Shown in pieces: positions 40,791 through 50,064 of a stretch of DNA of 64,000 bases. Position 1 is the first letter of the stretch; each line of letters starts with the position of its first letter. The DNA comes from Bacillus sp. ISL-55. Its GTDB lineage: Bacteria; Bacillota; Bacilli; Bacillales; Cytobacillaceae. The stretch is from NCBI RefSeq assembly GCF_018613155.1, contig NZ_JAGGQU010000021.1, positions 144,346 to 208,345 of the forward strand. The letters run 5' to 3'. A program made the position numbers and the translations under genes. The notes under the pieces were generated by a model. It saw only the letters and a program-made list of their open reading frames with translations, ran no database searches and was not told the origin of the DNA.

Positions 40791-43700
40791 TTACTCAAAT
40801 AATTTTTTTACTGCTTTTTCGACTGCTTCATTCACCGAAGCCTTACCACCAAGAATAGTAACTTTCTCTACTTGTTGATCCTTGATATACGTTTCAACAC
40901 TTGTTCCAAGTGTTTCTCCTACCAACAAGATACCAGTACCTTCTTGTGCAGCCAATGCAGCACCTGCAAGGGCGTCCGCATAATTAGTTCCTGTGGCTAC
41001 ATAATAGTGGTCACTTCCTGGAGCAAAGTGCTCAGCAGCTGCAACAGCAGTTTCATAGCGGTTCTTACCACTTACGCGGTAAGGGTTAGGCAATGTGATT
41101 GCTACAGAATCAGATACTACTGCCTTACCTCCAACTACGATTGTTTTCTTTACACCAAGATTGCGAATCGCTTTCTTAGTATCTTCATTCAGCTCATCCG
41201 CGCCAGTCAATAAGATTGGCATACCTTTTGCCGCAGCATAAGATGCAACGGACAACGCATCTGGGAAGTTCGCACCATTTGCAACTACAACTTCATTAAC
41301 TGTTCCAGGAGCAACCGCTGAAGCGACAGCCGCTGCAGTAGCATAACGGTTCTTACCAGACAGTCTCTCTACGGAGTAACCTTTTTCAGTCAATGCTTCA
41401 ACAACAGCAGCACTGATTGCTTTCTCTCCACCAAGAATGACAACATTCTTAGTTCCTAAACGCTCGAGCTCAGCAACAGTTTCAGCTGGAAGTGATCCAG
41501 TAGCTGTCAGTAAAAGTGGAGCGTTATGCTTTTTAGCCAATGGAACACCAGCCAAAGCATCGGCATAGTCATCGCCACGTGCTAGGACAACAGTTTCTGC
41601 TGATTCCCAGCCTTTTTTACTGATTTCAGCAGCAGTAACGTATCTGTTTGCACCAGAAACACGGTTTACTCTGCTTTCATCTTCATTGCGGTAAACAGTA
41701 TAGTTGTGGATTGTTTCATTTCCACCTAAGTCAACCAATTTGAACTGGTAGTTGTTTTGTCCTAGTTCAACAGGCAGGGTTAATTCAACTGTCTTATCAG
41801 CTGGTTTCATGATTTCAACAGGACTTGTAAATGGCTGTTCAAACTCATGATTGTCCCCAACATATAATGATAGGTAATTGAAATTATCTTTCAGGTTAAG
41901 CGTTACCTTCACTTCTTCGACTGCATTGTCTACAAATTTCGGAGCTGTCACATCAACCACTGGTCCAGTAGTATCAATGAACACCTTCCGGGAGATCGAG
42001 AACTCTTTTCCAGAGTGATCTTCCGCAGTGACGATCACATCATAGTAGCCGTCTTTTGTGAACTCTGTTTCAGCAGTGAAGTAGTATCTGCCATTTTCAG
42101 CATTTAACGTGAATGGTACTTCTTCACCATTTACAGTCAACTTATTTAAGCTTAAGTCATCCGTTACATAACCAGTGACTGGAACCGTGAAAGAGTTATA
42201 TACTCCGAAAGGTTCTGGACCAGAAAGATCCAGGTAGATTAAAGGATTTTCTGTATCCCCTAGAGCTGCCTCATCAAAACCAACATTTGAAGCATAGTCA
42301 ACAGCGGCTACCTCAACAAGAGCCTTTTCAGGAAGATCTGAAAGCTGGACAGAAGTAACATCAGCCTCGGCAACCTGAGCTAATTCTCCATTAACGAATA
42401 CATAAAAATCATCTACACCTGTACCATTCTCGACAGTTTCCCATGTTACTGTAGATGTTTCCTTGTGGAATACTGCCTTTACTTCTGGTGCTGTATTATC
42501 TACGTAGACTGGAATCTTTTTAGATTGCCACTCAGCACCTTCATAGTCTACAACAGTCTTAATCTCGTATTGATATAAACCATCAGGAACAGGTTGAGAT
42601 TTCACTTTTCCATCCCATGCACGAGCAGGATTAAAGGAGTAAGTGCCATTCCCATTACCAGCATTGAAGTAATTCTTACGCACATCATGTTCTAGTAATA
42701 CTCTGCGCAAGAATTTCCCATCCTTATCCAGGATGTTAAATTGAGCTTCATCTGCATTCCTCAGGAATGATGGAAGTGGGTAGATATCATCATTCCATCC
42801 ATCACCGTTTGGAGATACAGGATAGAATCCTTTTTCTGGTACAGGTGCTACGAATTCACCTTCACCATATAACATTTCATTCCAGCCAGTACCCAGCTTA
42901 TAGAATCGGTCCTCTCCCAATTCAGTAAAGCCGTCTACGATATCCGGACGATCCCATTCACCATAGAAACCTACATATGGAACAGAAAGAGTCGCTTCAA
43001 GATTCTCTTCATCTGTTAAAGTGACGAATCCTTCAACAAAAATATCTTGTTTTAAATCATGAGTTACTGCATTTCCGTCTTTATCAAAACCAGGGATCTT
43101 AGCATTAGTCAGATCCACTTTTACAGTAAAGTCTTTTGACTCTCCTGCAGGCACGGTAATAGTCTCAGGTGCTTCTACAACAGCTCCCTCCATATCCCCT
43201 GCGATAAGCGTATTAAGGTCAGCACTGTTTTGCACTTGAGCAACCATGTCTGTCAAAACATCCGCATCCACTTTATAGGTAACATCTTCGTCAGAAATAT
43301 TATTCGCCGTCAATTTCATTTCAAAGCTCTTTGAAGTGAAATCTTTCAGTTCAACTTTCGCTTCTCCTGACTGACTATCAACCATGTAAACTGGTGTGTC
43401 TACAGCACTAAATGTCTGCATCATACCTGCACCTTGTCTTCTAGGCGAGAAAGGCTGTCCATATTGATCCTCAATGATTTCAGCTGTATTCATCAATAAT
43501 GCTTTAGCTAGACGCGTACGCTCTCCAGCTGTCAGTTCAGCGAAACGATCGTCTTCCTGAAGGTATTGCTGAACCAGCGCGGAGCCACCAGCTACATGTG
43601 GAGCTGCCATAGACGTACCGCTCATTTCACCATATTGGTCGTCATTCAGGGTAGATACAATTTTGCCGCCAGGTGCAGTTATTTCTGGCTTTAAATCAAG

Positions 43701-45383
43701 ACTTGGTGTTGTTCCCCAAGAAGTGAATTCTGTCATTTTACCCATTTCTGGACTTTCTGCTTTATTAGCTTGGCTGAAGTTTAAAGTAGTATGACCTTCT
43801 GCAATAGCCTCTTCAAGAGCAAGTCCATCTGCACGGGTGATCTTCATGAAAGGAATCTGCCAGCCACCCTGGTCTTTATAAAAGCTTGTAAGTGTGCTGT
43901 TATAAACGATAATACCTGCTGCTCCTGCAGCTGCGGCATTCTTAGTTTTGTCGACAAATGTCAATTCTCCACGCGGCATGACGACAACTTTACCAGAAAC
44001 ATCTACTCCAGCATAATCTTCTGGTTTTCCGAGCTTACCTCCAAGGCTAACTAACTCTATAGGTTGTTCCAATGTAGTCCAATCATCTACGCCATATCCT
44101 ACACCAGAAAATCCTTCGACACCTTCAACAGTGATATTGTGCTCATATAGATATGCAACATTGCCGGATGCAGCTACTTGGATTGTGTCAGCGTTTAAGC
44201 CTGGAGCACCAACTAAACCGATATCCGGGTTTTTAGCATAAGGATTCTTCAACCCTCTTGAGATATGCCCAGAGTTACCCGCAGATACAGAAGCAACGAT
44301 TCCATTTTCAACCGCTCTCGTAATCGCAAGGTCTTCTGCACTTTCTTCATCATAGAAAGATGCTGTTGAGCCTAAGCTCATGTTGAGCACATCAGCGCCT
44401 AGTTTAATAGAATCATCGATTGCTGCCAGATAAATATCAGACCAAGTAGATGGATAATTAGGGTCATTACTGAATACCTTCATGCCCAATACTTGAGCTT
44501 CCGGCGCAACACCTTTAATACCACCGTTAGTTTCATCACCATTTGCTGCTACTGTCCCAGCAACGTGCATACCATGCATTGAAGCATCTGGTCCAATATC
44601 AAGAATTGTTTCGTTTTGGTCGTAATAGTTATAACCATAAGGGACCTTGTCTGTATAGAATTTTCCCTTCAATGAAAACTCTTCAGCCAGTTCACTTACT
44701 TCAGCAGAATCAAGTTCCGCTTTTGACTTATCAGTAACTACAAAATCTTTATGTGACGGATCAACGCCTGAGTCAATGACTGAAACAACCATACCTTCAC
44801 CCTTAAGTTTTGCATCAGCCCATGTTTGAGCAGATTGGATGAAAGAGTGGCTCGTTGTCATATCAGGTGTTTCTGGCCTGTTATATTCGTTTGCCAAATA
44901 GACATTCTTAACTCCAGCAACAGCCTCAATCTTAGAGATATCGCTAAACTGTACTTCTCCGCTGAAACCGTTGAAAGCCGTTGAGAAGGTATGTTTGTAG
45001 TTCATGTTCACGCCTTTGGACTTCAACTTATCCTTGACGTTCTTTTGCTGTTTTTCAAGCTTGTTTGTAATTGATAATTTAGTATCTTCAGATAATTCTT
45101 TGTATAATTTACCCTGCTTTGTCGCATATTCTACAGGAGTTTGTCCTTCTACTTCTACAATGACTCGCACTTTATCTGTAGCTTTGAAATCTGCTTTATC
45201 ACGATCTTTTTTGTCCAGCTTTTTTAATTCTTTTTGCTTATAGTCCTGGATTTGCTTTAGCTTGTAATCAAAGTCCTTTTTGGTATAGTCAGCTGCTGAT
45301 ACACTAAATCCAAAGTTAGAAAGCACTAGTGCTGAAGCTAATGCGTAGGAAACTACTTTTTTCTTGTTATTCTTACGACTCAC
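40791..45383 (-). CDS. Large wall-anchored S8 protease with PA domain and three CWB2 repeats
   Basis: A 1530-residue secreted subtilase. Signal peptide 1-30; I9-type propeptide (about 70-165); peptidase S8 domain with catalytic Asp204 (VIDSGVD), His270 (SMHGMHVAGT) and Ser591 (SGTSMAAPHVAG). A protease-associated domain is inserted between His and Ser (about 430-550), as in Vpr and lactocepin. C-terminal Fn3/Ig-like modules include SPNGDGWNDDIYPLP, and three CWB2 repeats end the protein (about 1235-1530). It acts at the cell surface on proteins. The unusually long leader contains a sigma-A promoter (TTGACT-N16-TATAAA, about 45500-45530). Confidence 0.94.
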   Translation of the reverse strand: MSRKNNKKKVVSYALASALVLSNFGFSVSAADYTKKDFDYKLKQIQDYKQKELKKLDKKDRDKADFKATDKVRVIVEVEGQTPVEYATKQGKLYKELSEDTKLSITNKLEKQQKNVKDKLKSKGVNMNYKHTFSTAFNGFSGEVQFSDISKIEAVAGVKNVYLANEYNRPETPDMTTSHSFIQSAQTWADAKLKGEGMVVSVIDSGVDPSHKDFVVTDKSKAELDSAEVSELAEEFSLKGKFYTDKVPYGYNYYDQNETILDIGPDASMHGMHVAGTVAANGDETNGGIKGVAPEAQVLGMKVFSNDPNYPSTWSDIYLAAIDDSIKLGADVLNMSLGSTASFYDEESAEDLAITRAVENGIVASVSAGNSGHISRGLKNPYAKNPDIGLVGAPGLNADTIQVAASGNVAYLYEHNITVEGVEGFSGVGYGVDDWTTLEQPIELVSLGGKLGKPEDYAGVDVSGKVVVMPRGELTFVDKTKNAAAAGAAGIIVYNSTLTSFYKDQGGWQIPFMKITRADGLALEEAIAEGHTTLNFSQANKAESPEMGKMTEFTSWGTTPSLDLKPEITAPGGKIVSTLNDDQYGEMSGTSMAAPHVAGGSALVQQYLQEDDRFAELTAGERTRLAKALLMNTAEIIEDQYGQPFSPRRQGAGMMQTFSAVDTPVYMVDSQSGEAKVELKDFTSKSFEMKLTANNISDEDVTYKVDADVLTDMVAQVQNSADLNTLIAGDMEGAVVEAPETITVPAGESKDFTVKVDLTNAKIPGFDKDGNAVTHDLKQDIFVEGFVTLTDEENLEATLSVPYVGFYGEWDRPDIVDGFTELGEDRFYKLGTGWNEMLYGEGEFVAPVPEKGFYPVSPNGDGWNDDIYPLPSFLRNADEAQFNILDKDGKFLRRVLLEHDVRKNYFNAGNGNGTYSFNPARAWDGKVKSQPVPDGLYQYEIKTVVDYEGAEWQSKKIPVYVDNTAPEVKAVFHKETSTVTWETVENGTGVDDFYVFVNGELAQVAEADVTSVQLSDLPEKALVEVAAVDYASNVGFDEAALGDTENPLIYLDLSGPEPFGVYNSFTVPVTGYVTDDLSLNKLTVNGEEVPFTLNAENGRYYFTAETEFTKDGYYDVIVTAEDHSGKEFSISRKVFIDTTGPVVDVTAPKFVDNAVEEVKVTLNLKDNFNYLSLYVGDNHEFEQPFTSPVEIMKPADKTVELTLPVELGQNNYQFKLVDLGGNETIHNYTVYRNEDESRVNRVSGANRYVTAAEISKKGWESAETVVLARGDDYADALAGVPLAKKHNAPLLLTATGSLPAETVAELERLGTKNVVILGGEKAISAAVVEALTEKGYSVERLSGKNRYATAAAVASAVAPGTVNEVVVANGANFPDALSVASYAAAKGMPILLTGADELNEDTKKAIRNLGVKKTIVVGGKAVVSDSVAITLPNPYRVSGKNRYETAVAAAEHFAPGSDHYYVATGTNYADALAGAALAAQEGTGILLVGETLGTSVETYIKDQQVEKVTILGGKASVNEAVEKAVKKLFE

Positions 45384-45593
45384 TCATCATTCCTCCATTT
45401 AATAGTTTTAAGTTTAATAGGATCATTTTCTATGTATGTCCCCTTAAAATTGATCCACCTCCTTAGTTATTAGATTTTTTTAAACTTTTTAAATATACTA
45501 TTTTATTTTATATGATAGTCCTTTTGGTAGTCAAACTAATTTACACCTTTTTTCGTATTTTTTACCAGATGTGTAGGTTAAAAGAATCAACTT
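45384..45593 (-). promoter_or_regulatory. Promoter and long leader of the first subtilase gene
   Basis: TTGACT, 16 bases, TATAAA on the minus strand lies about 130 bases upstream of the ATG. A second AGGAGG with no ORF behind it is near 45459-45464. No gene is seen. Confidence 0.5.
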
Positions 45594-45623
45594 TTAAAAA
45601 AACCCTTCCTATTCGGAAGGGTT
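45594..45623 (-). terminator. Terminator of the second subtilase gene
   Basis: AACCCTTCC pairs with GGAAGGGTT over 5 bases, followed on the minus strand by TTTTTTT. Confidence 0.88.
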
Positions 45624-45633
45624 CATACATTAA

Positions 45634-48600
45634 TTACTTACTCAATAGATTCTCACTTACAGCTTTTGTTCCCCCATATATATAGAAGCTATCAATACCT
45701 GTTGTTTGGATATACCGCTTTGTTTCATCAGCCATTTGATCTGTCTTCACAAGCAGAATAGGCATTTCCATGATTGAAGCAAAGTGGCTTCCGCTCAATC
45801 CATCCGGGAAGTTTTCTCCGTTTGCTAAACTAGCAATTTCAACTTGCGGATAAAACTTCTTTGCCACCTCGACAGAAGTCAGATAGCGATTGCTGCCTGA
45901 TACTCGTGTTAAATCTTTAACGCCCAATGAGGTAATCTTCTTCATCGCTTCTTCTGTAATTGCCTTTTTTCCGCCAATAACAGTGACTTTTTTAATATTA
46001 TTTTGCTTGATATAATCAGCAATTTCTTGATTCAACCCACTTTTCGAACTATTCAGCAGGACTGGAATCGTTTTCTGTGTAGCATATGGAACTACGCTAA
46101 GAACATCCGCAAAGTCCAAACCGGAAGCAACAATGACTTCTTCTGGAGCTTTGGAAGCCTTTTTGGCAATTTCAACCGATGTAGCAGTGCGATTTGCTCC
46201 CGCAATTCTGCTAACGGTAAATTCCTTTTTAAACTGTTGTTCTATTTTGTCTGATACTGCTTTTTTCCCTCCAAGAATGACGACTTTCCCACCTGGTTTA
46301 AGTAGGCGCTTAGTCTCTTCGAGGGCTTTTTCAAGTACAGTATTATTATCACTGACTAAAATGGTTGTCCCATTAACAACCTTATTTAACACACCTCCTG
46401 ACAAAGCATCAGGATAGTTATTGCCTGAAGCAATAATTACATGGTCCAATGTATGGTCCGGCAAGCGTTTGGCAAATGCCAGGGAAGTATCAAACCTTGT
46501 AGGTCCTGAAATTCGTTCAACAGTATTCTTTGACGGCTTTGTATCCAGGTTCACAATCAATTCATACGGTTCAATACTCGGGTTATCATCAGAACTTGAT
46601 ACGGCAATGTATACTGGTCCTGATTCAGTTAATTGAATTGATTTGAACTCTCCATCTCCCCTGCCGTAATAGTCCCCGCTGGCAAGAAGATTTCCCTTCT
46701 TATCATATACAGATAACTCACCATCCATATCAATAGGCACTTCCAAGTGGATATCCGCGGTAGTATTCTTTAAGTTATTCAGAATATACCAATCGATATC
46801 CCCTGTCTGTTCTTTATAATTCATGAAGCCTTCTGCCTTCCAGTTTGCTTGGCCGCCCTCTGAAAGTGTTAATGGTTTTGATGGTACATTATTCTCCACG
46901 TCTGAATCCGCATCTTCATCATTCGGATTCGCCTCGGATAGTGCTATTACATAACTGGAAAGAGGAACTCTGTTTGCATGCCATGCATAATTGGCAACAA
47001 CAAGGAAATAGCCTGAACTTTCCTTCCTCTTGAACGACCCGGTCTCAATTTCATTATCCCAGCCTGTATCCAGGGCAATAACACTTTCGTATTCTTCTGG
47101 ATCAATAATTCCGTTTGCGTTGGCATCTTCTACAATGAATACCATTGGGTCGATTGGCGACTCTTTGTATTCTGCAGGAGGAGTACCTTTGATTCCGTCA
47201 GGTTTGACTGTAAAGCCAAAAATACCCTCTTCTCCGCTTTCCACATAATACATGTCAAGGTCACTAGAGAAAGCTAGATTCCCCTCAATCGTTTCACCGG
47301 TATACATTGTTGCCTCTGCTTCTGAATCGTTTGGTTCATTTACATCCTCGATTTTTGCTAATCGGCTTGATGTCAATTCGTATGGTTCAAAGGTTGGAGC
47401 ATAATCCCAGTTGAAAATTGCAAGAGCGTAGGTTTCACCCTGATGTAATCCAGCCTGAATATAACCTTCGATATCCATTCCTAAGTTGGCTTGGACCGAC
47501 ATCCAGCCATAGTTTTCATCGTATTGCATCAGTTCCATGATCGGCTTTACACCATCCTCGGATGCAAGGCCAATTTGATAGATTCCGCTTTCTTCAGGAA
47601 CAAATTTATATAAGTCTATATCATCTCCGAATTGAATGTATTCTGAAACCTTTTCCCCAATTTGATATGGAGTTGCAAACTCGCTGATGAAGTCGATTTC
47701 CTCTTCGAATTCAGGTAGTTCTTCAGAAGGCTCTTCTTCTTTTTTTGTCATTTTTTGCTTTGCATAAGTTTCCAGAGTAATATTTTCTTCAATTAGATCT
47801 ACTTCTGGTTCTTCCCAGTTAGGGAACCCATCGAGGTCTTCCGGAAGGACTTTTCCTTCTATGGTCAATTTGTATGGAGAGATTGATCCTCTAGCCATAT
47901 GAAAGTCCATTTCAAAGAATTCCTCATAATAATCAGGAGTATTTGTGACAATTGCAGTGTATTGAAAACCGGGAATTGCCTCAAAAACCACAGTTTCTCC
48001 TTCTGAAATAAAATGACTGTTCCCGTAGGTGATTTCGTATTCTTCTCCGGTTTCAGCATCACCCATCAATATTGAAATCCCTGTGTCCACTCCAGCCAAA
48101 GCACTTGTTTTTACTCTAATGACCTGTGGTTCTTCTACAGAGAATTTGAAAAAGTCTTGATCCCCTTCTTCTCCATTTAGGTAGTGCCCTTCAGACTCAT
48201 ACGGAAGGCCAGTTACTTGTACAGGATTCTCAGAATCATTCAGTTCATTATCAAGTTCCGTGCTTTTCTCGACTGATAGTGTATAAACCGCATTTTCACT
48301 GCCAGTTCCGTTTGTATCATACACGCCGATTAATATTGAACCTTTTTCAAAACTCTCGAATAAATATCCCTCTTCTTTTCCTTCCGCAACATCATTGATT
48401 GAATCAATGAAAAATAACTCGTCTTCTCCCTCCGGCAAGAAGGCCAGTTCCATTCCAAAATCAAACAGAGGGTTGCCTTTCAAGTTAAGTTGAAGGAATT
48501 CTTCAAGGTCCACATCAGTCTTATACCAAATTGTTTTTCCAGGCTTATTAATCGTCCCCTTAACTTGGCTGTTCGAATTTTGATCGATTGTTATCGCAGT

Positions 48601-49920
48601 ATCCAAAATATCTTCATCTGATAAACCTGTTTCTTCAGGTAGTTTATCATGATCAAAGTTTAATGCCGCCACCGGATTTACCAAGCCACTTCCATACGTT
48701 AAGTCATAACCTTGGTTACCCAAATCTTTAGCAGATCTTTCGAGGATTTGTTCTACTTGAAAAGGCGTAAGCGATTCATCCGCTGACTTCAATAACGCAG
48801 CTGTTCCTGCTACTACAGGCGACGCCATGGATGTTCCACTTAATTCAGTAAAAGTAGACTTTCCATTGAATCCTGTGCTATAAATACGGTCGCCAGGGGC
48901 TACCAGGTCTACTGAAGGACCATATGTGGAGAACTCAGTGATTTTTTCTTTTTTATCCGTTGCACCAACACTTATGACACCGCGATAAGATGCTGGATAT
49001 GATTTTTCATTTACGCCACTGTTGCCGGCTGCTGCAACAACGGTTATTCCCGCCTCAACAGCTAGATTAACAGCCTCTTCCAATATAGTTGAAGACATCG
49101 GACTGCCAAGACTCATATTGATAATTTCTGCTCCACTATCAATAGCATGGAGGATTCCCTCGGCAATTGAATAGTCCGAGGTGAAAGGCGTGCCATTAAA
49201 AACATCAATTCCAATGATTTTCGCGTTAGGACTTACGCCCATTCCGCCTACTTCATTGCCTTTTTGGGCAGCGATGATCCCTGCAACATGTGTACCGTGC
49301 ATATCTGCTACAGGCTTCCTCATTGGATCAATAATATTTGTAGATGATAGTATATTATCCTTCAAATCTGGATGACTTCTATCAATCCCTCCATCTATGA
49401 CGGCTACTTTCACCTCTCTATCCCCCGCTTTTTGCTGAGCTTTCTCTATTTCAAGCTGAGAAAAATGATACATCTTATCGAGCTTAGGATCGGTTGATCC
49501 GAGCTTCTGATAAGCTACACTTTGTTTTATCGATATAACTTTTGAGTTCTTCTTGTATGTCTGAATAACTGACTCAAGTTTAGACTTTGAAGGTAAAGAG
49601 ATGACATCATATCCAAGTTTCGGTAGTTGTTTCTTTACCGTTACACCAGCTGCTTGATGTTCCTTTAATGATAAAGGAGATGAGTATTGAACAATATACG
49701 TATTGTCCTGGTAATTCTTCTCCCCTTGCTTTACATTCATAAAATCAGATTTGGCTTGATCCTGAGGTGCTTGTCTTTGGAGTAAATCTCTCAGGCTCAT
49801 TTCAGCTTTCTCCTGATAGCTCACCCCTGACTGGGCCAAAGATTGCAATGGGGCACTAACCAATAGTAATGATGCAGCAATTGGTATGACAGCGTTTTTT
49901 AACTTCGTTCTTTTCTTCAT
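45634..49920 (-). CDS. Large wall-anchored S8 protease with PPC-type domains and three CWB2 repeats
   Basis: A 1428-residue secreted subtilase. Signal peptide 1-30; propeptide (about 70-140, ending before TDPKLDKMYHF); S8 domain (about 150-430) with Asp176 (AVIDGGID), His208 (DMHGTHVAG), oxyanion Asn300 (AAAGNSG) and Ser364 (SGTSMASPVVAG). The long middle (about 460-1120) holds several Asp/Glu-rich beta sandwich units of the bacterial pre-peptidase C-terminal type (YEYTFNLGTDVDVYxF-like stretches such as NEPNDSEAEATMYTGETIEG), then three CWB2 repeats (about 1130-1428). It lacks the PA insert of its neighbour, so the pair are not a simple recent duplication. Confidence 0.93.
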   Translation of the reverse strand: MKKRTKLKNAVIPIAASLLLVSAPLQSLAQSGVSYQEKAEMSLRDLLQRQAPQDQAKSDFMNVKQGEKNYQDNTYIVQYSSPLSLKEHQAAGVTVKKQLPKLGYDVISLPSKSKLESVIQTYKKNSKVISIKQSVAYQKLGSTDPKLDKMYHFSQLEIEKAQQKAGDREVKVAVIDGGIDRSHPDLKDNILSSTNIIDPMRKPVADMHGTHVAGIIAAQKGNEVGGMGVSPNAKIIGIDVFNGTPFTSDYSIAEGILHAIDSGAEIINMSLGSPMSSTILEEAVNLAVEAGITVVAAAGNSGVNEKSYPASYRGVISVGATDKKEKITEFSTYGPSVDLVAPGDRIYSTGFNGKSTFTELSGTSMASPVVAGTAALLKSADESLTPFQVEQILERSAKDLGNQGYDLTYGSGLVNPVAALNFDHDKLPEETGLSDEDILDTAITIDQNSNSQVKGTINKPGKTIWYKTDVDLEEFLQLNLKGNPLFDFGMELAFLPEGEDELFFIDSINDVAEGKEEGYLFESFEKGSILIGVYDTNGTGSENAVYTLSVEKSTELDNELNDSENPVQVTGLPYESEGHYLNGEEGDQDFFKFSVEEPQVIRVKTSALAGVDTGISILMGDAETGEEYEITYGNSHFISEGETVVFEAIPGFQYTAIVTNTPDYYEEFFEMDFHMARGSISPYKLTIEGKVLPEDLDGFPNWEEPEVDLIEENITLETYAKQKMTKKEEEPSEELPEFEEEIDFISEFATPYQIGEKVSEYIQFGDDIDLYKFVPEESGIYQIGLASEDGVKPIMELMQYDENYGWMSVQANLGMDIEGYIQAGLHQGETYALAIFNWDYAPTFEPYELTSSRLAKIEDVNEPNDSEAEATMYTGETIEGNLAFSSDLDMYYVESGEEGIFGFTVKPDGIKGTPPAEYKESPIDPMVFIVEDANANGIIDPEEYESVIALDTGWDNEIETGSFKRKESSGYFLVVANYAWHANRVPLSSYVIALSEANPNDEDADSDVENNVPSKPLTLSEGGQANWKAEGFMNYKEQTGDIDWYILNNLKNTTADIHLEVPIDMDGELSVYDKKGNLLASGDYYGRGDGEFKSIQLTESGPVYIAVSSSDDNPSIEPYELIVNLDTKPSKNTVERISGPTRFDTSLAFAKRLPDHTLDHVIIASGNNYPDALSGGVLNKVVNGTTILVSDNNTVLEKALEETKRLLKPGGKVVILGGKKAVSDKIEQQFKKEFTVSRIAGANRTATSVEIAKKASKAPEEVIVASGLDFADVLSVVPYATQKTIPVLLNSSKSGLNQEIADYIKQNNIKKVTVIGGKKAITEEAMKKITSLGVKDLTRVSGSNRYLTSVEVAKKFYPQVEIASLANGENFPDGLSGSHFASIMEMPILLVKTDQMADETKRYIQTTGIDSFYIYGGTKAVSENLLSK

Positions 49921-49971
49921 ACTCTCTCCTTCTCCTAACGTATTATCAGGAAATATAGTAAATACAAGAAG

Positions 49972-50013
49972 ATTATAGCAAATATTGTAAAATATTAATC
50001 TATTATTATTTCG
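49972..50013 (-). promoter_or_regulatory. Extended -10 promoter with upstream ATGTCGAAATA element (second subtilase)
   Basis: Minus strand TGCTATAAT at 49980-49972; ATGTCGAAATA lies 26 bases upstream. The same element is found 25 bases upstream of the same box ahead of the LRR-CWB2 gene. Confidence 0.45.
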
Positions 50014-50026
50014 ACATTTTATGACA

Positions 50027-50062
50027 GAAAAGCAGCCAGTACAATGTACTGGCTGCCTGGTT
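50027..50062 (-). terminator. Terminator of the LRR-CWB2 gene
   Basis: GCAGCCAGTACA pairs perfectly with TGTACTGGCTGC around one base, followed on the minus strand by TTTTCTG. Confidence 0.87.
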
Positions 50063-50064
50063 CA

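Noticed and set aside
40791..49920. The two large subtilases as a recent tandem duplication
   Set aside because: Only one has a PA insert, the middle domains differ, and catalytic regions are only distantly alike; shared parts are the S8 fold and CWB2 repeats.
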